Assembly: GCA_009801015.1 (NCBI GenBank)
Contig: VHZZ01002101.1
Span: 30,342-53,668 of the forward strand
DNA from: Silene noctiflora
Lineage: Eukaryota > Streptophyta > Magnoliopsida > Caryophyllales > Caryophyllaceae
DNA: 23,327 bases
Reading direction: 5' to 3'
A program made the translations under genes and the position numbers. The notes beneath the pieces are model-generated. The model worked only from the letters and a program-made list of their open reading frames with translations. It had not been told where the DNA came from and made no database searches. Shown one piece after another: positions 9,999 through 23,327 of the stretch. The number at the start of each line of letters is the position of its first letter. Position 1 is the first letter of the stretch.

Positions 9999-10142
9999 AT
10001 CTTCTTCTTCTTCTTCCCCTATTTTTTTCAATCATCCATGGTAGTTGTTTCATCTTCTCAGATCTCTTAATCTTATTTTTTTCAATTTTAATCTCAGAGA
10101 TCTCATCTCTTAATTACCTAATTAATTAATTTTAAAGAGAAG
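9999..10142 (+). promoter_or_regulatory. Probable LCB2 5' leader with CTT repeat and upstream ORF
   Basis: A (CTT)n run at about 10000-10018 is typical of plant leaders. An upstream ATG at 10038-10040 opens a ten-codon ORF ending with TAA at 10068-10070, wholly before the main ATG at 10143. The related words CTCAGATCTC and CTCAGAGATCTC appear at about 10058 and 10094. If transcription starts upstream of 10038, the small ORF would be in the mRNA and could reduce translation of the main frame. The start site is not known. Confidence 0.45.
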
Positions 10143-15890
<5,748 letters not shown>

Positions 15891-16300
15891 AACTCTCGGT
15901 TTTTCAATTTTGTAGCATTAAGCAGGGTGAGGTTAGATGGGCTGTTAACGTAGTAATTTCCGTCTCCAAAGGAGTAGCGGGGTGCTGTGTGTTATGCCAT
16001 CATCTGCTTTTATTGTTCTGGAAATTGTGAAGTGATTTTTATTTCATTCCTCGTCAGTATTGGTCTAACCCGGGGGGCTCCCTCTTTGGAGGTACGCCGT
16101 TTTGTAATTATTGAAAGCTATCATTTGGTAGATACCTCTATGGGATTGTGTAGATTAAAGAAACCCTCTTTTTTGACTGTGTACAGTCTTTTGCGAGACG
16201 TTTGCATGCATACAATCCAATCACAAATCAATTGTTAAATGATAAACGGAATGTTAAATAGCTTGATTGTATGGGAAGGTCTCGAAATTTTGTAGATGCA
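15891..16300 (+). other. Probable LCB2 3' UTR
   Basis: This stretch after the TAG stop is T-rich and G/T-rich like a plant 3' UTR. I see no canonical AATAAA. The candidate weak signals are A-rich words near 16235-16260. The boundary is a guess. Confidence 0.4.
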
Positions 16301-18990
16301 TGAAGATGGTGTTTCTCTCTTATTCATTCTTTGATTTGATTGAGTAGTCTGGTTTTGCTTTGTTACTGCGGAATCTCAGACAATGATGCAGCATTTGTTT
16401 GTTTTTAAGTTAACGATTACTAATTACTTTATGAACTTCCTCGCATTAGTTGAGGTCTTGAGGATCGAGGTCCTTGGCATTTACCATGCCCATACGGATC
16501 TCTTCGGGCGTGTGCTTGTACGATACTATGACATTTTGATTGAACTGGAGTGATCATTCCGATGAAAAAACCTAACAACCAAATTATGAGTCGATAAACC
16601 CCAATTCAATCAAAGTGTGTGGACATTAAAATGCGGCAAATAGACGGAGCATCAGACAGCTGTCTAAGACAAGTTATGTACAGAGTTAGGTGTGACTGGT
16701 TAATTGGCATGTGTTTAAAGGACACGTAGGACCAAAAAGAGCATCACACAAAGACTAGTACTGGCCTGCTTCTTTTAATTTGGATCTGTAGTACCCTTGG
16801 ATCGTGACTGCTTAGCTCAACTCATTGATTGATGGCTATAATACCAGCCAAGCCCATACCAAAAGTGGAAAAAAATTTAATAGGGGAAAAAATTTTTAGT
16901 AGGGGTAAACAGGTAATGGTATGCGGGAGAGGTAAAAAAAAGCAAGAAAATTTTAACTAAAATCTTTGAAATTTTCGTACGCCAGCGGGGGGCGAGTGCC
17001 CCTGCAATGCTGCAAGCCCCTCCCTAACTCCACCACCGTGCTCGCTACCACTTGCGGTGGAAAATTTCAAAGTTTCTTGTTAAACATTTCCAACTTTTTT
17101 GACTTCCCCTTAACCTCTTACCTGTTCGCCCCCGCTCAGGTCAAAACTTTGTTCTGCCACTTCATACCGTTTCTTGCTTAATACATTTTCTTTGGAAAAC
17201 AATAGATTAGTAAATTTGAGCTTATTTATCTAATAAAGTTATAAATGATGCTAGTATTTATGATTTCGGTTTAACATTAACCCTTGTGTTCCTCTATATC
17301 GGGGTTATAAAAGTGCTGGTTCTTGAGATATGATGATCTATTAAACAAATTATATTAATAATTCAATTTACAGATGCCTTAATCTTAAATGACACGGTAA
17401 CTTAATAAGCATAGTACTTATGTCCTGTGTCCAAAATCCGTTACCATTCCCTTTATTTAACTAGCAAAATAAAGATTTTGGCATACGAAGAGAGCAAACA
17501 AAACCTTTCCCACAATTTCACAATTATAAAACAAATTAAAACTTTCCAGCATGCCAATAATTTCAAAAGAAAAATAATAAAAGTGATTTTAATTAGATCC
17601 AGAATTATGATTCATGTGAATAAAGTCATAATGTTAGCTGACGGTACACGGAATTATATCCGGATCCTCCATATCTTATTATCTTAGGAGACTCATATAT
17701 CATTATTCAATAATTTTGGATAAGCTGATCTTTTGATGCCATGAAGAGCCATATTTATTTCTGACCACTGATTCGTTCCGATCCGACCATTCCGATTCGA
17801 ACACTTGTCATTTCTTCAATATTAGCTGCTTATCTGGCCGAAAGATAGACACCCCATCTATTTCCTGTGAATTATGAGTTATGACTAGTTCCCATATGCA
17901 AATTGGAGCTTGCAAGAGACACAAAATGTCTTCCATGTGGATCAGCCTTGCAACATGTGGCTGGGATTTGGATCTGGATACTCCTGTATGTTACCAAATT
18001 AATATAACAAATACACCAAAAAAAAAAACGATTATGAATAACGCATAAAGGGCTACCAGAGAAAGATCTATCAATAACTTGTTAAGAAGCCACCTCTTAT
18101 AATAAGTTTTTGTCTAGGAGGCATTAGTTGCAGTTAAATTAAAGATAAGAGGATAGTTAACCTTAATCTAGTACTTGACGACATTAATTCCGGTAATCTT
18201 ATAACATTTTCAACCGAGAACGTCTTAACCGAGCAACAACATAAGCAAATTATAAGTTTGGGCACTCTTCCCCAACAGCAGAGAGCTTGGAAAGCTCCGA
18301 CCCGGGCAAGATCCGGAAAGACATATATGCTACAGGAAAAAGTGCTAATAATGATATACAATCTGATTACAATTTACAACATTGAAAAATATTAAAAATG
18401 GGTATGACATAACCTCACTAACAAAAAGAGAAGCAGGTCATCATTCCAAAAGCAAAAGGGTGAATTCTGCCTTTAAGATTAGTAATAATTAAATATTCGT
18501 TATTAAACCAAGTTTCGTATTATACAGCTTCACACTAGTTAGTCTTCTACAAATTATTATCATATAAAATCAGCCCGCTATATGCATACGATCTCATTTG
18601 AGTTTTTGTGTATATTAGAATACGAACAATTATTTCAGACGGCAACATGAACAGTAATCAGCCAAGGAGGCATAGACAATAACGACCAATTCAACCACCG
18701 TCCACACCAAAATAATTTGGGGTGACAGAATAATAAAAGCCAGCAAAAAGATAAAATAAACTAATAAAGCACTAAGATTACTGTTGTTTCCAAGTGTCAA
18801 ACGACACCCTTCAAATTGTCTTAAGTTGATTTTTTCTAATTTTCTCCGCATATTATAGGCTGTTCCAAAGAATAAGGTGTCCAATATCCAAGTGACATGT
18901 ATAAAATACTAAAAAAGGGCAAAAATGTGATTGCAATAATGCAGTAGAAAAAATATTTATGTAACTTTATCCAAGCAATCATAAAAAAAT
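16300..18990. other. Intergenic region between LCB2 and CLC genes
   Basis: No gene is supportable in about 2.7 kb. It holds the foldback element near 16.9-17.15 kb. The rest is AT-rich sequence with short frames lacking protein character. The last few hundred bases are presumably CLC promoter. Confidence 0.6.
16864..17165. mobile_element. Foldback/MITE-like element with about 80-bp imperfect inverted arms
   Basis: The left arm (about 16901-16982) and right arm (about 17054-17131) are reverse complements with scattered mismatches. Shared stretches include AACAGGTAA with TTACCTGTT and CTTTGAAATTTTC with GAAAATTTCAAAG. Weaker pairing extends outward to about 16864 and 17165. The 70-bp centre is markedly GC-rich compared with the surroundings. 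I cannot see a convincing target-site duplication, so the superfamily is undetermined. Confidence 0.7.
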
Positions 18991-18997
18991 ACAGGAG

Positions 18998-19004
18998 TAT
19001 ATAA
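18998..19004 (+). promoter_or_regulatory. TATA box of the CLC gene
   Basis: TATATAA lies 91 to 97 bases upstream of the ATG. This would place transcription start near 19030 and give a leader of about 65 bases that is extremely A-rich (the AACAAAAAAAACAAAA region at about 19028-19052). Confidence 0.6.
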
Positions 19005-19094
19005 TAGCTCTCCAACTTCACAGTTTTGCAACAAAAAAAACAAAAAAAAAACAGAGAAACAGATAAAGCAGAGCATCAATAAAAGAAAGAAGCC

Positions 19095-22000
19095 ATGGCA
19101 GAAGCAGAAGAAACAACAACATCAAAACCGATAAACACGGAAACAATGGAGTCAGATGATCATCAAAATGGAGAAGCAATTTCAGGAAGCGTAGACCTTG
19201 AATACAACTTACACCAACCTCTTCTTAAGAGAAATAGAACTCTCTCTGCTAGCCACTTAGCTATGGTGGGTGCTAAGGTTTCACATATTGAAAGCCTCGA
19301 TTACGAGTACGTTCTCCCTCTCTTTCTATCTATGTGGTTTGTGTTCCATAGCACCGTTATGGATAAGGTTGCATACATCATAAACTTTCTAGCTATTCTT
19401 GTCCATGGTATAATTCCTATATGTCTTGTGTACATGATGTGCCTTTCTGAAACCAGCTAACCACAGAATTGCATGTGTTTGGTTGAAATTCTTGTGTTTT
19501 GTAAGATGATATGATAAGACTGTCATGATGTGAAAGAGCCATCTTAAGTCTTAACTAAACATAATTCAGATATGTCTTACTTTTGATGCAGAATCAACGA
19601 GAACGATTTGTTCAAACAGGATTGGAGAAGTCGGTCGAAAATTCAAGTGTTGCAATATGTGTTTTTGAAATGGAAACTGGCGTTTCTAGTGGGGCTGCTA
19701 ACTGGGCTTATTGCTACAGTCATTAATCTCGCTGTCGAAAACATTGCTGGCTACAAGCTTCTTCTAGTTTCAGAATACGTGACGCAGGACAGGTGCTTAT
19801 TTCTGTAGAGTAACTCAACGTCTAAACTATATTAGTATCACATAGATTTGATCTATAAACTACATACATACTCATTCAGAATTATGAGACACAAGTGCTC
19901 GTCTAAAAATCGAAATCGGGTATTTAGAAAAATCCCAAGTCTTGGGAGGTATAAAATGAAATGCCCAAGTAACATATACACATCAACTATGCCTGGGATA
20001 TGACGCGGCCACTATAGAGTCAAAGGACAATAATGTATAAGATGACTCAAAAGTTTTTCTGGTTTGGTTATTGTTTATGGTGCAGGTATATGATGGGACT
20101 GATAACATTGACAGGCATAAATTTCCTACTTACTCTAATGGCAACTTTGTTAGTTGTTTTTTTCGCACCAACCGCAGCTGGGCCTGGAATACCAGAAATT
20201 AAAGCTTACCTTAATGGTGTTGATACCCCAAACATGTATGGAGCCCCAACACTGTTTGTCAAGGTCGGTGAGCTATGATTTTCATACATGGTTTTTCTAA
20301 CGTGTGCCCTAAGGGTACACAATAACCTAAACGTGGTAAGAATCATAAGATATCCCCATTAATCATGGTAAAAATGAGTTTATATTTTAATATGTCATGA
20401 CAATATCTTGTGAATCTTACCACATTTAGGTTATTAACGTTGGCACACATTAGAAAAACTGTTTCATACATATTTCTAACATGTTTTCCTTACATCATGT
20501 ACTAATCAAACATGAAATGTTAGCAAGCTCAAATTATTGCATGACTAAGGCTTTGTTATTGTATTCTATGTAATCTAAATTATCTAACAGTTGCTTCAGT
20601 ACGCATTTATCTTCCCAGGATCAACCTAAATGATCATTAGCTCTAGGCAGCATTTCAGAAAATGAACCAGCATATATAGACTATTTACGTTGTCAAGATC
20701 ATCATCTCAACATGAACACTTTACTTTTCAAAATTTTCATTTCCCAGTTTGTATCATAATCATAGTTTTCAATCTTCGTTTGGCAAGAAGCATGTCAGTC
20801 AAGGGATAGAATCATAGAAATAATGTTGATGATTGTACACTCAGTTTTATCTAATTCGTGATAGCATTCATAAAGATTACTCAAGCCTCAAACTACTATC
20901 AAATTTTCACCAAATAATTAGAAAATGAAAGGTCTCATGGTGTAATGTAGTCGCATGCTAACTAAAAAACCAGCAATCAAGACTATTACTGTATGTTTAA
21001 GCATTCAATATAATAATCACGAGCATCAAAGACTAATTGTTACCTGAATAAACTTATTTGCTGCTGCAACAGATAATCGGCAGTATCGGAGCTGTCTCTG
21101 CTGGATTAGACCTCGGCAAAGAAGGGCCTTTGGTACATATAGGAGCTTGCATCGCTTCTTTACTCGGTCAAGGTGGGACCGAGAAGTATCGTATAAAATG
21201 GCGTTGGCTTCGTTTGATGAATAACGACAGGGACAGGAGAGACCTGATCACATGTGGGGCCTCCTCGGGGGTTTGTGCAGCTTTTCGATCTCCAGTAGGA
21301 GGCGTACTTTTTGCTCTGGAGGAAGTGGCGACATGGTGGAGAAGCGCCCTCCTATGGAGAACTTTCTTTAGCACAGCAGTTGTAGTTGTGATTCTCAGAG
21401 CTTTCATAGAGTACTGCAGTTCTGGACAATGTGGGCTATTTGGCGATGGAGGGCTCATCATGTTCGATGTGAGTAGTGTCACTGTGCGATACCATGTGAT
21501 GGATATCATCCCGGTCATCCTCATAGGACTCATTGGTGGAGTTCTTGGAAGCTTGTATAACTACCTTCTTCATAAAGTTCTCAGACTGTACAATCTCATC
21601 AATGAGTAAGCTTTATCCAATTTCTTTTCGCATGTAGTAACTACCTTTTTCATAAGATCAAGCAAGAGATCAACATCAAATGGATTAAGATATTACTGTA
21701 ATATTTTACATAACCTTTGAAATAATATGAAATCTAATTTTTAAATGAAAATCGGTCAGGAAAAATACGTGAGAATGTATGTTTTACCCTAACCTGACCC
21801 AAACCCATATTGACCAAACCCCTAATTTTAGGCAAAATAATAAAACCGTATTGACCCGACCAATATTCTGACCCAACCCACATTGATCCAAACATACTCA
21901 ACCTGCCCAACCCATTTGACATCTTTAGTGCAGATTTAACTACTTAAGCTCTATAGTTCTGGATTTGGATCAGCATTTCCTTACTGCTGTATTCTGTTGC

Positions 22001-23327
22001 AGGAAGGGAAAGCTGGCAAAGATTCTTCTAAGTCTTACAGTTTCGGTCTTCACCTCAGTGTGCATGTACGGCCTACCTTTCCTCGTAAATTGCACAAAAT
22101 GTGATCCGTCAATTAGCAATGCCACCTGCTCAACAACAGGAAGAACAGGGAACTTCAAAAGATTCAACTGTCCAGAAGGCTACTATAACGACCTTGGTAG
22201 CTTACTCTTTTCAACCAATGATGATGCTGTTAGGAACATCTTCTCAACAAATACGCCTGGAGAGTTCCACCCCGTCTCTCTGTTAATCTACTTTGCACTC
22301 TACTGCATATTGGGTCTCTTTACCTTTGGCATAGCCGTACCCTCCGGACTCTTCCTACCCATCATTCTTATTGGTTCAGCTTATGGACGCTTACTCGGGT
22401 TAGCCATGAAAAATTACTCAAAAATTGATGAGGGTCTTTATGCAGTACTCGGTGCCGCCTCCCTCATGTCGGGCTCAATGAGAATGACTGTATCCCTTTG
22501 TGTCATTTTCCTTGAACTCACCAATAATCTACTTCTACTTCCCATAACAATGCTTGTCCTACTCATATCGAAAACTGTAGGGGATTGCTTCAACCCTAGC
22601 ATATATGATATTATACTAGACCTTAAAGGCCTTCCTTTTCTAGATTCAAACCCTGAGCCATGGATGAGGAACATCACTGTCGGCGAGCTCGCTGATGTCA
22701 AGCCTCCATTAGTCAGTCTACGTGGAGTTGAAAAAGTCTCGAGGATTGTAGATGTTCTCAAGAACACTACCCACAATGGCTTTCCCGTGATTGATGATGA
22801 TGCAATGCTACCAATACCAAATGCACATCATTCTAAGCTAATGGAGCTCCATGGACTCATCTTGAGGGCTCACCTTGTAGCTGTGCTAAAGAAAAAATGG
22901 TTCATGAAAGAACTAAGACGAACAGAAGAATGGGAAGTGAGAGAGAAATTTACATGGGCTGAGCTGGCGGAGAGAGACACAAACTTTGAACAAGTAGCCA
23001 TTTCGAAACATGAGATGGAGATGTATGTTGATTTACATCCCTTTACGAACAAAACTCCTTATACCGTAGTAGAAGACACTTCGGCAGCAAAGGCAATGGT
23101 GCTCTTTAGGCAGGTTGCTCTTCGCCATCTTCTCATTGTACCAAAGTACCAAGGTTCAGGGGTAAGTAACCGTTGTCCTGTAACATACAATACACGCAGT
23201 ATATAGCTGATATCGGGTATTATAGGAATAGAAATAAGGATTTCTGAATTAATGTGTAACCAATAATGTTCTCTTTTGTTTTGCAGATATATCCTGTAAT
23301 CGGAATCCTAACAAGACAAGATTTGAG
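19095..23327 (+). CDS. CLC-a: Vacuolar CLC-type nitrate(chloride)/proton exchanger, CLC-a/CLC-b-like; 3' end beyond window
   Basis: Exons: 19095-19306, 19592-19792, 20086-20263, 21073-21605, 22003-23161, 23287-23327 (continues), giving 774 residues so far. CLC-a proteins exchange two anions for one proton at the tonoplast and load nitrate into the vacuole. Visible signatures: filter GPGIPE with Pro171 (CLC-a Pro160, the nitrate-selective form; chloride types have Ser), gating Glu214 in GKEGP, proton Glu281 as the second Glu of FALEE, and GLFLPIIL plus SAYGRLLG near 490-507. The cytosolic tail has CBS1 (about 600-690) and CBS2 (about 705 to the edge, MYVDLHPF to GILTRQDL). QPLLKRNRTLS near residue 41 keeps the Thr (Thr49) equivalent to CLC-a Thr38, a kinase target. 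The loop in CBS1 (about residues 643-664) is roughly eight residues longer than I recall for Arabidopsis CLC-a. CLC-b is the alternative name; CLC-c is excluded by the Pro. Confidence 0.95.
20264..21072 (+). other. CLC intron 3 (809 nt) with Mutator-like MITE near the donor
   Basis: It runs from GTCGGT to GCAACAG. The element at 20290-20461 starts only about 26 bases after the splice donor. The remainder is AT-rich and shows nothing coding. Confidence 0.7.
20290..20461. mobile_element. Mutator-like MITE (about 172 bp) in CLC intron 3
   Basis: The left terminus is GTTTTTCTAACGTGTGCC, and the right terminus in reverse complement is GTTTTTCTAATGTGTGCC. Homology of the arms continues inward through AATAACCTAAACGTGGTAAG and TCATAAGATAT-like words, for about 60 bases. 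The element is flanked by the direct repeat TTTCATACAT at 20280-20289 and 20462-20471, a 10-bp target duplication. Long inverted termini plus 9-11-bp duplications fit Mutator-like elements. No coding capacity. Confidence 0.85.
21788..21918. repeat. Degenerate TGACCCAACCC-type repeat in CLC intron 4
   Basis: Intron 4 (21606-22002) contains repeated words such as CTGACCCAAACCCATATTGA, TTGACCCGACC, CTGACCCAACCCACATTGA and CTGCCCAACCC. They form a loose C-rich, A-rich minisatellite. It resembles interstitial telomere-like repeats only superficially, because no CCCTAAA unit is present in tandem. Confidence 0.7.

Noticed and set aside
16966..17181. Open frame of 71 codons with several cysteines, at first sight like a small secreted peptide
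   Set aside because: It runs through the foldback element's inverted arms and has no signal peptide; chance frame in the GC-richer centre.
18134..18361. Cys-rich 75-codon frame on the minus strand
   Set aside because: No conserved spacing of cysteines, no signal peptide and no gene context; likely random.
21168..21533. Open frame of 121 codons on the minus strand
   Set aside because: It is fully antisense to CLC exon 4, whose protein is clearly conserved; no family resemblance of its own.
21788..21918. Interstitial telomeric repeat
   Set aside because: The units are TGACCCAACCC-like, not tandem CCCTAAA.
22438..22776. Open frame of 112 codons on the minus strand
   Set aside because: Antisense to CLC exon 5; composition follows from the real frame.

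Overview
The window is plant nuclear DNA, almost certainly from a eudicot. It is AT-rich, three of the four genes are split by GT-AG introns, and each predicted protein aligns by eye with known plant families. Several introns carry miniature transposons, including a Stowaway element with the usual CTCCCTCC terminus. Nothing in the sequence fixes the species; the repeat style would fit Caryophyllales, but that is a weak guess.

Layout from left to right: 1-1425 is non-coding flank and probable 3' UTR. 1426-3051 on the minus strand is an intronless armadillo (ARM) repeat protein gene. 3170-5400 is a repeat-like intergenic stretch with a decayed tandem array at about 4738-5000. 5476-8825 (+) is a six-exon gene for translocon-associated protein beta (TRAP-beta/SSR2), including a 6-nt micro-exon. 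10143-15890 (+) is a twelve-exon gene for the LCB2 subunit of serine palmitoyltransferase, 489 aa. About 16.3-19.0 kb is intergenic and holds an approximately 300-bp foldback element. 19095-23327 (+) is a CLC-a/CLC-b type vacuolar anion/proton exchanger gene that runs off the right edge in its sixth exon. It lacks only roughly the last 20 codons.

The genes are independent housekeeping or transport loci, not a cluster or operon. TRAP-beta and LCB2 both act at the ER (protein translocation and sphingolipid synthesis). The CLC protein has the Pro-type selectivity filter linked to vacuolar nitrate storage. The ARM protein has no assigned biochemical role. I see no tRNA, rRNA, CRISPR array or undescribed multi-gene system. 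The most useful non-obvious signals are the intronic transposons (hAT-type with 8-bp target duplication, Mutator-like with about 10-bp target duplication, Stowaway), the micro-exon, the foldback element, the decayed array and an upstream ORF in the LCB2 leader.
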